64,000 nucleotides of DNA. Origin: Diplonema papillatum (lineage: Eukaryota > Euglenozoa > Diplonemea > Diplonemida > Diplonemidae). Of this stretch, positions 10,778 through 22,795 are shown one piece after another. The DNA is taken from positions 248,001 to 312,000 of the forward strand of contig JAPJBO010000020.1 in NCBI GenBank assembly GCA_030068145.1, read 5' to 3'. Both the position numbers and the translations under genes were made by a program. Numbering within the stretch: position 1 is the stretch's first letter; each line of letters begins with the position of its first letter. The notes under the pieces were generated by a model. It made no database searches. It saw only the letters and a program-made list of their open reading frames with translations, and was not told where the DNA came from.

Positions 10778-13700
10778 CTACCTGAGCAACCCCGTTTCCT
10801 GCAGGGAGCCCACCAGGTCGAGCACCTTCCCTTGCAGCTTTTCGCTGCGGCGCGCGGTCGAGTCCGGGTCGTTGGCAATCTGCAGCAGCAGCTTCGTGAC
10901 CGGCGACTTGGCCATCTTGATCCGCAGGCGCAGCCCCATCGAGAGCGACGACAGCAGCGCGATGCAGCGCTGCACGATGATGCCGTGCGTCGGGTAGCTT
11001 TTGAGCGCCGTTTCCACGAAGAAGAAGACCAGGTTCCGCTCGAGCAGCTGCTTCACGAAGGAAGGCCCGGACGCCATGTTGCAGAGCACGCCGATCACAG
11101 CGACGTAAAGTGCGGACAAATGCTTGCCGGTCGTCGTACTAAAAGCAAGCCGCCGGGACGTGTCGAAGGTGATGCGCTGGACATCTGCGTTGTCAATCAG
11201 CGCAGGGTGCGACGAAGACAACTGCGCGAGAAATGTGCAGCCCTGCGTCAGAATCGCGACGTTGTCGTTGCAGAGGAACAGGATGGCTGTGGTCGCTTCC
11301 GAGAGCTTCGCACAGTCAGCGGTGTGCGCCGCGTTGATGCAGCAGGCTGCCCGGAGGGCGCTGTGGATCAAGAGTTCGATCAGCCGTTTCTTCGCTTCGG
11401 AAGGCCGGACGGCAACGACCACCCCGCCGCTGCTGAGCCGCGAGCTTCGCAGCTTTCGAGCGGAGAACCCTTCGTCGCCATCGAGGCCGTCGATATCGAT
11501 CAAAGCGTCCCAGTTCGGAAGGCTGAACAAGCTCCGCTCGTTCGGAGACGCGGACACGCTGGCTCCGTCATCACCGTCGCTGCCACCTCCATCCGCGCAA
11601 CCAACAAGCTGTCCCTCATTCAACGCAGCCAGGCTACCAGCTGCTTCTGCGAAAGCGACGCGTGCGGCGGGTGCCAGCTGGGTGAGGACAGTGGCCAGTA
11701 TCCGGTACCAATGCGCGACCTTGCCGACATGCCGCGCGGGCGGCGGTCGCTCGGCGTTGTTGGTGACAAAGTGTCCTGTCTTCGCGGGGGCCGGCACGCA
11801 CATGTTGAAGGACTGGAGGCAGTCTGCGACGAGCACCAGCCCATCCGTTTCCGCTGCCCACCCGCCGGAGTCCGACGCGACGAACTCGACAGCGTCCATC
11901 AAGCTCGTGGCCAGATCCTCCGCGTCCTTCGACACTAAGAACGCCCGTGCCGGCAGCGTCGCCAGTACCTTTGTGGCGTGTGCGCGTGGTGTTGTTGAGC
12001 CAGTTTAACCTCAACAAGTAGCCGCTGTGGCCACTGTTAAAATCTTTGGACTACCAGTGCCGTGACAGACCAACCGGTGCCAGAGCAGGTCCTCGCGCGT
12101 ATACACACCCGGCCGACGAGCAAACCAAGTGATGAACCCACTTGTTTCTGACGACGAACTCGTCAACATTTTCAGACTCCATGAGTTGTATCACGACGAA
12201 CGCGCTGAAAAAGTGTCACTTGCCCCGCGACCATGGCATCGTGCCACTAGGGGTGCAACACTGGCTTGCCCAGGCTGTGCCCCGGAGAAAAAGCAAGAAT
12301 GTCGGTACTAAAAAGAAAGCCCGGTCCACCGGTTCGCACATACCCGAACGATGGCAGCTGTAGTGGCGCGCAGCGAAGAGAGCTGTTCAGTTCTGCAGTC
12401 GGCGGCGGCGAGGGCCGTGTCCGCCTTCAGCATGCGCAAGACGCGCGTGCTCAGCAGGTGGCACCTGGGAACCCAGTCTGTCATGCGGACCATGCCCCAC
12501 AGCGACGCGATCCGGTCGCGCTGCGTCCGCTCCTCGGCGGCCACCGCGCCGAAGACAGCCAGCACGTTGTGGTGCGTGACCTCCAGCGACAGCAGCCAAA
12601 AGTGCGCGGCGTGCTCCATGCGCACCACGTCCTCCCTTCCGCTCGACTCCCGCAGAAACAGGCCCCGCACCATCATCGGAACCGCGGCTGCACGGGCCGC
12701 ATCGGGGAAGCTCTCGCAGATAGAGGCCCGCAGGTCGGCCTCCACGTGCTCGAGTCTCGCGAAGTACTCGGCCGGCTGCCTGTGCCTCAGGCACTCGACG
12801 TCCTTTTCGACCATCCACGTCGACGCCGCCGCCCAGCGGGTGGCTTCCCCCATGGCCGCCTCGGTCACGTCATCTTCGGCCGCGGGTCCGCCGTCGTTTT
12901 GCTCGCAGCGGCTGAGCAGGATGACGTACTGCGGGAGAAGGTCGCGAGAGGGGTGCTTGACGAGCAGCTTGCTCCCGGTGGCGTCAACCCAGTTTGCGGC
13001 GAGCGACGCGGCGGTGGGCAGCGGGCTGTCGTTGTCGTCCGAGGCGTCGTCGAGCAACGCGGGCGCGGCCGCTGGCGCCCGGGCGAAGTAACGGTCGTTG
13101 GCAGCCGGCAGCTCGCTCAGCGCGAGCCAGCAGAAGAGGAGGCTGGGCGCGAACGCACCCGTCGCGGACGCGGGAACGTCCGAATTCGACGCCGCGGCGG
13201 CCGGCGACGTGTACGCCCGGATTGGGAGCGCAACCGATTCCCCGCGGGGAATCGAGTGCGCTTTTTGCTCGCCCCGCGGAAACCCGTGCAGGGTGTACCC
13301 CCAGGCCTGCGACCAGTAGCACGGGACCCAGACGCCGACCGCCGTCGGCGCGAGCGCGTCTGCCTCCCGCAGCCGGAAGTGCACGAAAACCCGCAGGTCG
13401 ACCTTCGGACCGCCCGCCACCCAATCGTACTCGCGCAGCGCTTCCACGCTCGCGTGCCGGTCTGCGACCCTCTGCGCGGAGATCTCGCAGCCGAACTCCC
13501 ACCGCCTCCGCCAGTCCTCGTCGAGGACCTGCCACACGCGCACGGCGCCCAGGTCCTTCGTCAGATCGCACAGCGGCTCCTCGGGCGGGAGGACTGCGAA
13601 CCCGCACGCTGCGCCATCCTCAATCAACTCCGCGGATCCGGTGATCAGCTGCGTCACCTCGGCGCACCACACGACCGCCCAGCCGGGGACCCCTGCCGGC

Positions 13701-13837
13701 GGGCTGCCCTGCCCGCCGCCGGGCGCCAGGTCCGGGACCTGCGCGCACGGCCGCATCAACCGCTTGCGGAACGGGGCCAGCGGCGAGCCCCGCCGGCTTC
13801 GCAGCCTCTTCGCGGCTGCCGCCGCCCCCGCGACCAT
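10778..13837 (-). CDS. Large two-exon protein of unknown function with an ARM/HEAT-like C-terminal half
   Basis: Exon 1 is 13837-12344 and exon 2 is 11968-10778, joined in phase 0 (CGG|GTATGTG ... CACAAAG|GTACTG) across a 375-base intron. The joined protein has about 894 residues. The N-terminal half is rich in Trp, Ala and Arg, with no family I can name. The C-terminal half is alpha-helical and Leu/Ala-rich (VAVIGVLCNMASGPSFVKQL, IVQRCIALLSSLSMGLRLRI), which fits armadillo or HEAT repeats used in protein binding. The stop TAG follows a donor-like CTCAG|GTAGC, so a further 3' exon cannot be excluded. I placed the start at the first ATG after an A-run; the frame is open a little further upstream through AAG/AAA codons. 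No signal peptide is visible. Confidence 0.65.
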
Positions 13838-14743
13838 CGCCGGGGCATCCAAGGGTGGGTGCCGCTTGTTTTTTTTTTTGTGCAAGCACCTGCTTTTGTA
13901 GGGGAGGCTGCCGCACAGGTAAATCTGGGTTCAGTGGCAGGCGTAGGCGTTCAACAAAAAAAGCGGGGGGTCCTGGTTTCCGATCTTCGTTTCTTTTGCC
14001 CCCGACGACGGGTTGTGTCGGACTAGCCTGGTTGGGTCCTCCTAGGTAGGGTATAGGGGTTTCGACGGGGCACCCCGAAACTGTTGAGTACCCTCCTCTT
14101 CAACACGCTGACGCACTGCAAGAGCGCGTCCCCTTGTTGTTGTCCGGTTTGTTATTCACGTGTGAAGGGTACTGACCTCTCTCTCTCTCTGGGCAAGGTT
14201 TGCCTGTAACAGCACGTGTTCGTTGGGCGACCCAATCGTATTCTTGCAGAAGCTCAACCTGTAGCGCGCTGTGCACAAAGTCCCACGCACTCTTCGTTGT
14301 TCGCAGGCGTCCGCCCCGTCGAGTTTTAGGGCTGCCCACCTGAACTACTGGCCGGCTTTCCTAATTCAGGACAGGTCTACGTGCGTACCTGGATCATGCA
14401 CCTCGTTCTACGACGAGTTCCTGGTTGCGACGAAGACAACAAACGCCGCAGCGGGAAAATTGTGGGGAAAAAGCTGCAACGACCGTGTGTGCAACGGGCT
14501 AGCTAAGTTTGGAGATGCTGATGTTCTCTCGACTTCTGGTCCGGATGGTCGGAGGACGAATGAAGAAAGATACGCGCAGTCGCTGGATGCGCGAAGGTAC
14601 CGCTATGCAATTTTTGATCGGGCCAGTGTGACGAGCGCCTGTTATTAGCTGCAAGCTAGCCTGCTGAACGTGCTGCCTCACGCTCCGACTGCTAGACCCC
14701 GAAAGGTCGGACTGACATTTTCAAAACCTTACGGTCTGGTCTT
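13838..14743. other. Intergenic stretch with a relic of the flanking gene
   Basis: No intact gene. Contains a relic of the neighbouring large gene near 14227-14270, a (TC)n run at 14178-14191 and homopolymer A/T near 13868. Confidence 0.45.
14227..14270 (-). pseudogene. Decayed fragment of the 10.8-13.8 kb gene
   Basis: Same-orientation similarity to coding positions 13415-13458. It shares ACCCAATCGTA and the translated core EYDWVA (parent VEALREYDWVAGG, relic VELLQEYDWVAQR). It lies about 390 bases upstream of the parent start and is not in a continuing frame. Confidence 0.5.
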
Positions 14744-16910
14744 TCACCCTGCGACTCGAGAAGTCCCGGAGGCAATTGCCATCACAACCATGCGCCGTTT
14801 GAGTGTCACCTGTGTGAACATCACATCAGCAGCACCCAGTAAGACATACTTTGAGATTTCTGCTTGTTCGGATGTAAAAGCTGTAAGGGTGCGAATCCAC
14901 TCAGCCAAGACACCTGTTGAAGCAAAACAAGCCAGTCCCGCTGCAAACATTCGGCATTCGCACGAGGACGCTTGGACGACAGGAGCCCCAATATGACGTG
15001 GAACAACGGCGCGCAATACCTCGTAGAGAGGAAAGCGCGAGCGAAACGGCCAGTGTAGCTTAACTATCAGCTTCTTCTTTTCCGGCCTCCTGCATGTTGC
15101 CGACCATGGCCAAGAACTCCATAATCGATCTGTGACGATACGGGTTGGTTGGTGGAACTCTTTCGTGACTGAACGAAGTGCGGTCTGCGCGGTAGCGATG
15201 ACTTTTGTCTTCATACAGGTGGGGGGACGGAGGCTCTCGTCATCAAGAGAGACCACTCGGGCAACCTCTTTCGCAACCGTGTGCTCCTGGGCAAGCCCAG
15301 CCTCGGGTGACTGCCGACGTGACCGAATATGTGAGCCAGCATCGTTGCTGCGTCAGGCATCTGCATCGTCGGCAAAAACAGTTTCGTTCACCCAGAGAGC
15401 CATCGCGATTGCCTAGGTGTAGCCCACCTGACAGTGCCACACCTGTTTAGATGTGCTCTCGTCGGGCCTTTGATATTTATGCCATGGGGATCGATAACCT
15501 TGACCTGCAATACCGGCACCAAGAAGAGCCACAAGGCTTCCCCCTCGAAACCGGCTTCAAAAGCTGAAAACTGCAAAAAACGTCATACTGCATGGCGTAG
15601 ACGAAGTCGAGCCCCATGACGAGGATGATCGCGCCGCCTTGCGCCCAAAGTGGTAACACGAAGGAGAGCAAGAACGCAGCAAGCGAAATTCCCAGGTTTA
15701 TCAGGTACGTTCTGTTTTTGTTGTTGATGTTGTTCTTCTTTTCTCGCAAGTCCTTGAATCTAGATGCGTGCACGCGTTGTTTCGCCTGAGAGACGACGAT
15801 CAGTCACAAAAATCCGCACGCCAGAATTCGCTCCTTGCAAACCACCTCGTCGGACGATACGACTACTACAGCAACGGTTTTTGGGTTTTTGGCTACGTAC
15901 CTCTAAACCCCCATTTCTTCGCATGCCCCCACGTCAGGCTTGAAGGGAAAGTAGGGTGCAGTAGGTTTTAGACTCTACCGTAAGTACCGGTAAGTGAACA
16001 ATTCCCCGAGGTGCCAGGAAACCCGTGTATTCACGCCCGCACTGGCCTTTGTGGCCTGCGGATGAATGGCTGCAAAGAAATGAAAAGCGCGAGAAAACAC
16101 GAAAGCGCAAGCACACCCGCCGTCCTCCTGGTAAAACGCGACGAGCGTCGCCTTCGCGAGGTTGAACGCGCGGATCCGCCAGCTGTCCTTGTTGTCCATC
16201 CTGCTCACGACGGTCGAGTCGATGTGCATCACGAACAGCACCTCGCCCGCCTGCTTCTCGAGCAGCGTCAGCCACAGCAGCCCGCAGAGGAACGGGTTCG
16301 TGTACACGAAGGTCAGCGACGTGTAGAAGAGGACCGGGTACGGCAGCAAGACGGCCAGCAGCACGTTCAGCACGAACTGCGACGACGCGGCGTCGGGCGC
16401 TCCGGCGGCGTCGATCCGGCGGGCCGTGAAGTTGGAGGGCTCGTGCTGGGTCGTGAACGCGGCCGCCGAAGGCGGCGACACGACGTTGACCCAGTACGCG
16501 GGGCCCGCGCACTCCCACACGACGAGGAACAGCCGCGGGGCGGCGATCATCAGCGGGACGACCGACAGCGTCTCGGCCCGGAACCGGTGGTACGCCGTCC
16601 ACAGGTTCGCCGGCGGCGGCACGTTGCACGGGCACTCGCCCCGCACGGCAGCCAGGTGCCCGGTGATCTTCGATACGTGGACCCGGTTGGTCACGTTCAG
16701 CTGCGAAACGACCTCGTCCACCTCCACCGCGGTGGGGTGGCGGCCCGCGAGGGTCGTGCCGTCCACGCGCCCCGCGTACGCCGGCAAATTGATCGTCTCC
16801 AGCCAGCCTTGAACATCGTCATACTTCGCGAGAGCGCACTTCGCGAGGCTTTTACCCCCGCCGCTCACACCCGCGCAGGCCAGCAGGGCAACTGCAAGCC
16901 GGAAATACAT
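14744..16910 (-). CDS. Multi-exon SAM-domain membrane protein with signal peptide
   Basis: Exon 1 (16910-16117) is well supported. It encodes a signal peptide (MYFRLAVALLACAGVSG), a SAM-like module at residues ~30-92 (VQGWLETINLPAYAGRV ... GRHPTAVEV ... HVSKITGHL), a Cys pair, then hydrophobic helices (SVVPLMIAAPRLFLVVW, NVLLAVLLPYPVLFYTSLTF, NPFLCGLLWLTLL). Exon 2 (15711-15582) adds helices (NLGISLAAFLLSFVLPLW, GGAIILVMGLDFVYAM). The phase-2 join across GTGTGC...AAACAG is clean. Exons 3 (15504-15443) and 4 (15347-14744) are proposed from matching phases and a 600-base open frame with further hydrophobic segments; these are less certain. The topology suggests an endomembrane or surface protein with the SAM module on the luminal side, which is unusual. 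Function is unknown. Confidence 0.6.
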
Positions 16911-18740
16911 CGCTCCCACCACCCGCGCCCAGGACGGGACGGCACCCACACCACCTGTGCTGTGGATTGTATATTCGAAAGGCAGGTATTCCGGAAGGGG
17001 GTGAAACCTTCGTTCAGGGTTGCCGTCGGGTTTGTTGCGGGTTCGCTGCTTGAATGGTGGAATTGACCTTTGGCAGATTGAGTCGATACCTCTCTTCTCA
17101 CCTTGCAGATACGGTCGTTGCATTCACTCTTGTCCAGGCGCAAGCGCCCGGCATTGTGCAAGTTGGGTGGCAGCCGTCGGGGGGTCCCCCGGAACTCTTC
17201 TCCATCTTCTCCAGTAGGCCTCAGCTGGTGTGCTGCCGGCGTTTTTCGTCGTGTTGCTTGACTGGTGGATGATTGCATATTGCATGTTACAGGATGTGTC
17301 TCCGTGAGGCGGCTGTAATAATTGGGGAGAGAAGCGAAATGTTCAAATTTCCTTCATTTTCTGTACACGGCGAAGAGCTCGACGCTCAGCCATTCTGTTT
17401 CTATTTTCCTCTTTTCATTGCCCTTTCTGCATTCTTCCCCGGCCCGAAGTTGCTTTATCGAAAGTCCATGCCATTCTTTCTACCGTTATGCTTTTTGGCT
17501 GATGTCTCACGTACGCTGGCGCCCTACGGGCAGTGTGGGGGCTGGCACCGGGGCTCAGCCCCGGAGAGCCCCGGGAGCCGCCAAGGCTCTCCGGGGCTGG
17601 GCATGTATCTACTATCTACTGGGAAAGCAGTAGAAAGTGTCCCTGTTGTTGCAGTGGATCCGTTCCCAGCCCGAGGGGCCGAGGCCCTCCGGGGCTGGGA
17701 ATGTATCTACTATCTATTGGGAAAAAGCAGCAGAAAGTGTCCCAGTGAATCCGTTCCCAGCGGGGCCGAGGCTCTTCGGGGCTGAGCCCCGGCACCGACT
17801 AGCCCGTGGAGCAGTGTGGGGGCCAGCCCCCACTGCTACGGGTTCACCACGTGCGTATACATTGGATAATTGATCCCGTGTCTTGCACGTCATCATACTT
17901 ACACAAGAAGCCAACCCAACGCTTCAGCTTTTGCTCCTACTTTCGCTCGCATAGACCAGCACACCTGCATCGGAAGTAAGTCCCCCCCAATACGGCGGCC
18001 ACACCGCCGCTGCGGTAGCGCTCAAGAGGTCAGTGCACGAGGGAGGGAAGAAGACAGGAAAATCCGAAGCATAATCGTAAACCCCTTCCTGCGATGCCCA
18101 GCGACGAGCTATCTCCCCCTCATGGAAATGAGGGGAATGCGGCCGAATTTCCAGCAGCGAAGCAATCGGCGCATTTGCTGGGGATGTTCGGCTGTCGGAG
18201 GGGCCAAGGGAAAGATCAGTGTACAAGCATCTTGCCCCCCTTGCTTTATACGCTCACTGGCAGGTTCCGTCAACGCACGCACGACAGCAACACAAGACAC
18301 ATGAACACACTAAAATTGTCGAAGCATTGCCGACACAGCGAGAGTTAACAGCGAGAGTTAATGGACACGTCCCGAGCGCGTATCTGATGGTGGCCCTGCT
18401 AATATCCTGCCACGCATGTTTAGCCATGGCTCAGAGCCTGGGCGCAATCTGTATCATAGTGTTGTTGCCCTGCCAATTGTCCCGACTCTCAACATCGCCA
18501 GACGCGTGCTCATCTGAGCTGCTAAAGGTATCTGCACACAAGGGCAGAAGCCAGGCGAACCGACGTACTGGCAACGCCGTATGAATCGCAGCTGAACAAC
18601 GGCTGCGGCGCTGCCTTCGTACACCAGCACAGCTAAAGCAAAGCTTCTACTAGTCGCATTGACCGGCCCCAATTGGTGGGGGCTTGCACTTTGAGAAGTT
18701 TGGTGCACCTGGAATCAGCATCCAGTCCCGACAATTCAAT
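16911..18740. other. Intergenic stretch with an inverted-repeat element
   Basis: No gene seen. Contains the GC-rich inverted-repeat/tandem element at 17523-17843 (listed separately) and a 13-base tandem (CAGCGAGAGTTAA) near 18337-18361. Confidence 0.45.
17523..17843. repeat. GC-rich element with inverted ends and internal tandem repeat
   Basis: The ends are inverted copies: CACCGGGGCTCAGCCCCGG at left matches the reverse of CGGGGCTGAGCCCCGGCAC at right. Outer arms CCTACGGGCAGTGTGGGGGC and GCCCCCACTGCTACGGG also pair. Between them are two diverged ~95-bp direct repeats, each holding ATGTATCTACTATCTA and CCGTTCCCAGC, at about 17588-17686 and 17687-17776. It looks like a small non-autonomous mobile or foldback element. 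Confidence 0.6.
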
Positions 18741-19841
18741 CTAAACAGCAAGGCCAAAGGAATCACAGGATGTGAGTGGCTCCAGTTGGGCGAGAGGCGG
18801 AATTGAGAAGACTGACAGGTCTAACTTGGGGAAGGCGAGGTATTGCTGGCAGAGGTGGATTGCGTGCTGCCTGTCGGAAGCCCACGGCCGGAATAAGAAC
18901 CGGCCACTGCCGTAGACTCCGTGCAGCCAAAGAGCTACCGGCGCGGCGGGGGAGAAGACTTTTCGAATGCGGTCGCACGCAAGGTCGGGGTCAGACACAT
19001 ATGGCTTGAGGCGCTGTAGCAGCTTCGTGGTAACTGTACTGGTGTCGTACGACGACAGCGCCGCAGCGAAATGGGTAGGATCCTGCGCCCTGAGCTGAAA
19101 CGCCTTCCACGACGCAGGCTTGTCATTGAAGCACACACTGACAGCCTCCCCTAGCTTCCGGATCGGCTCCGTACACCGGTTGACCTGACGGATCTCTTCT
19201 ATGTGCCAGCGGTGCACGCCTCGGATCATGCTCTCGGCCTCAGGTAAATCAACGATGGAGCTTTCAGTTGTTTCCAGAGCGAGTTGCAGTTCAGCGACAA
19301 TCCGCATTCGGAACTCAACCCGACTTTCGACGACGGGTCTGACGCAGGCCGCGAACCCTCGGCTGACCAACGAGGAGGCGGCCAGGTTGTGATTCGAGAG
19401 GAACTTGAAAACGTGCACCAGCAGCTCGTCGACCGGGAACCCATCGAGGGCTGCGGGCCCCGCGTAGACGTGATTTCGCGGGGAGCCCGACCGCGATTTG
19501 TCGCGGCTGGTCCGGGTGCCCGCACTGCCGAGGGTGAGGTGCATCGTCTTCGACTTCCCGGGCTTCGCCGAAGCGCCGAGCTTCAAGGTCAAGGTGTTGT
19601 AGGCGCCGGTGCAGTCGTCGAACGTGCGCGGCAGGTTGTGCGACTCGTTCGCGATGAGGGTCCACGTTTGCTCCAGCAGCTCCTCCCGCTCTTTTACCTT
19701 TGCGGCGTGCTCGCTCTTTGTGCACCCCTTGTCGGACATCCCGCACATTGGCCCCGGCTTCCGCCCTTTCCGCGTTGCTGTACTCTTCGAGTGGGCAGCC
19801 AGTGACGCGTAGAACAGTGACACGGCATTGCTCTGCACCAT
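18741..19841 (-). CDS. F-box protein with a C-terminal dynein-heavy-chain stalk-like region
   Basis: The 366-residue frame runs from ATG 19841 (MVQSNAVSLF) to TAG 18741. The frame stays open upstream to 20132, but a strong acceptor-like CCCCCTCTTAG|G at about 19933 suggests leader or an earlier exon. Residues ~134-170 form an F-box (FPVDELLVHVFKFLSNH..AASSLVSRGF), the SKP1-binding motif of SCF ubiquitin ligases. Residues ~209-310 resemble the dynein heavy-chain stalk/microtubule-binding region: IEEIRQVN...PIRKLGEAV, SWKAFQL, DPTHFAAALSSYD, LKPYVSDPD, VFSPAA..ALWLHGVY. These follow the order of the human dynein pattern (I.EIK...P..V...A, SWKAAK, F...L..FDK, KPY....P, S.AA..L..W). An AAA motor is absent. 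A substrate adaptor for a microtubule or axonemal partner is an inference. Confidence 0.7.
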   Translation of the reverse strand: MVQSNAVSLFYASLAAHSKSTATRKGRKPGPMCGMSDKGCTKSEHAAKVKEREELLEQTWTLIANESHNLPRTFDDCTGAYNTLTLKLGASAKPGKSKTMHLTLGSAGTRTSRDKSRSGSPRNHVYAGPAALDGFPVDELLVHVFKFLSNHNLAASSLVSRGFAACVRPVVESRVEFRMRIVAELQLALETTESSIVDLPEAESMIRGVHRWHIEEIRQVNRCTEPIRKLGEAVSVCFNDKPASWKAFQLRAQDPTHFAAALSSYDTSTVTTKLLQRLKPYVSDPDLACDRIRKVFSPAAPVALWLHGVYGSGRFLFRPWASDRQHAIHLCQQYLAFPKLDLSVFSIPPLAQLEPLTSCDSFGLAV

Positions 19842-22707
19842 CGACGACGCTTTATTCAATTGCTTTCGTGTTGTCGCGATCCCGAGGGAGCGTTCAGTTT
19901 TGGCGCGAGTTTGTTTCTCGGTAAATGTATACCTAAGAGGGGGTACAGCGTGTAAGTCCAGTACTTGGATCGAGCTCCACCAGGCCGAGTGGTCCGAGTT
20001 TTGAGACTTAAAACCTGGGGCAACACAAGGCACTTCCCGGCGCAATATTGCATGAGTAGCATCAGACACCCGTCGACTGAGGCTGGCTAGCCTTAACGGT
20101 TTGCGGGGCGGAGACAACTGACTGACTACCACCCACTTCGTTCAAGGCGGAGGCAGATTGGGCATGACAACTACCCGAGGTGAAAAGCGCTTTTGCATTT
20201 GTAGCGTTATTTCATCCGTCTCTTTGTTGGGAGACAGTGGAAAAGCGATTTACGTGGATGGTAGCCGTTCTCGTGTCTTGTACTTCGGCTGGTTCTCCTG
20301 TTGCGCGTCCAGCCTTTCGTTTTGACATAACGCAAGAGAAAAAAGGGAGGCCATAAAAGGTAAACGATAAGAACCCGAAGCCTTTTTGCCTCTTCAACGA
20401 AGTAAATAACGTCAGAAACCTCGGCATTTTTTCTTCTTCTCTTCTTTGTTTTGATTCCTTTCGCTGACGGTGCTGAGGGGAAGAGTTTGCTGAAGCTTCT
20501 ACGCGGGACAGGGCTGGACAATCATTCGGTCAGAATTTGTTTGCCCGCGATAGCTTGCCCAGCCTCTAAACCCTATGACATGGTAAAAAACCAGTTGTGT
20601 CGAGTGTGGGCCAAAGCTCAAAAGAGACGGCTGCGTAACAAGAGCAAGGGCGTGACCGTTTGTGCACAAAACCTGAGAGAACACTGTGTTGCGGTGAGGA
20701 AGGTGTAGTGCCACCCCTCCTCCGGGTTTGCGGATTAGATTTTCAAGCGACAAACAACTGCTGATGGACACGGGCGAACTCAGCCCTAATGCGTTCGACG
20801 ACCTCGTTCCCAGAGCCCAGACATCCACCGATAAGTGTATTTGACGTTCTTGCGCGTTGCGGAGATCGTTCTGTGAGGACACAACACTGAGAAACCGGCG
20901 ACTACTGCGCCGCGAGTGCAAAGGATGTTAGCGCACTTTTTTGATGTCAAGAGACTTGTTGCTCACACCCGGCATACAACCCCAGAGTTACCGGGTTTCG
21001 TGTGAGTTTGCAACTGGCGGCCTCCTCAAGTACTTCCTACAAAAAGCAGGGTGCTTCACCAATGGAAACCTAGCCGCCACCAGCAAAACACTGCGCCAGA
21101 CGCACCTTTATTTCCTCTCCCGTCAGCACCGTCGGTCCGATGTTGTTTGGTTGAAAGCGAAGGTTCGTAAGTCGGTAGTCGCTGTCACAACTAGCACCGT
21201 CGTTTTGCGGGGAGTGTAGCCCGCTGAATCTTTTTTACACATTGCTTCGCTCTGCAGATTAAGGTCTATAGGTAGCTTTGTGCAGGTGCTTCCGCGGCAT
21301 CCGTTCGTCTCCATGGACTCGTTCCAGATCTGTCCAGCAGACCCGTAATGCGCTCAATGGTTTGAGTGCATCTTCCGTTGCCTTCAAAAAAGACCTCCCC
21401 GCACACTGTCCTGTCCGAAAAAGTCGAAATAGCGGATCCAGGTTCGGGGGGGAGGTGTTTGTTTTGTTTGCTTGGAAACATGTTTGGCACGGTTCTTAAG
21501 CGCTTCGGCCCCAATATTTGCCCTGTCGTGGCCTCTGTTGATCCCAGTTTGTGTTTCCAAAAAAAAAAAAAAAAACGAACGAACTGGGCTGCGGGGAGAA
21601 CACAATAAATTGGAAAGTGGGCATTTTTCTGCTGAACGCTGGCGTGCCTCTTCGTTGAACGAGCACCCACTCACCCTGAGCTCAGTTCTGTGTTGAGTTT
21701 TCTGTGGGGGGTTTGCAAGAACGTGCTTGGAATGGATATGTGCTCAACACCAAGACCGTGTTTCGGTCATTTAAGCCACTGACACATAAGGCGGACCATC
21801 ATCAGCGCGGAACCTGAGTGTCACAGCGCTGTGAGTCTGGTTTGTCAGGCGGCTGTTCGTAGCTCGTCACAGCCAGACCACCCGTGCTACTAGAGCAGGT
21901 CGCAATCCGTCACGGGGAGGAGGCCTACAACCGTGTCGGTGGGGGGGGACTCGGGGAGAACGACAGCACGTTTCCTCGTTTTTTTTTTTTTTAGCAACTG
22001 GCGGCCACCTCGAGTATTCCCCACAATTCCGCATCCGCCCGGAAATCGTGCCCTCTACGACTTTTGACAAAGATGGCAGGAAGGGTGGTCCTCATGTGAG
22101 CCAAATTCTGCATCAGAATTCCACGCGGCACGTCACCTTTCGGCGGTTGAGCATTGATGAAAAGGAGAAGAGAATTGACTACTCTCTAATTACGGATCAT
22201 GTATAAAAACCTTTCCTGTTTCCCACGCGTAAGGGTTGACCATCGCTGATGTGTAAGCACATTGCACAATTCCCTGATTTTAGGGTAGCACGATAAGTTC
22301 CCCTTCCCCTTTCAGTTCTTATCGTCCGTGGGGCTTACCGGTTGCTTGAGTACTGATGTTGACGCTGTATTCCTTTGTGGAGACAGCATCGACTTCGTGT
22401 TTTGTGTTGCTGATGATGGAGAACTGATACTTTGGTCATTTTTGCTTGTTACCGCACAGAGAGCGCTTGAGAGACCCTCGCTGCCGGACAAGAGCTCAGA
22501 CAAAGCGCTGGAAGCTTTTTCGGGTCCGTGTGGGTCTACGATCTCGCCTCGTGGTGTTCACCTCACCTGTGTACCTTGTGCCGTGAAGCAGCATTTCGAG
22601 CTGAGACACTCCCGTGCTGCTAGTTCTGGGCGAACCACGTCATTTAGCCGGTCCGTACCCTCCTGATAGACCGTGATACGTCGCGATTTCTACCGTGAAA
22701 GTCTGAA

Positions 22708-22795
22708 TTCAGAATGCAGAGAGTCAGTGGCGATGGGTCTGCATACAGCGGCAGGCAAGCGATGCAGTTCCGGGGATACGGGTGGATCGGCTCAA
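22708..22795. repeat. Dispersed repeat, compact copy
   Basis: The blocks AGAATGCAGAGA..., GCGATGG and GCGATGCAGTTCC, GGGGATA, GGGTGG, TCGGCT recur in the same order at 59447-59945, where about 400 bases separate the two halves. Function unknown. Confidence 0.45.
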
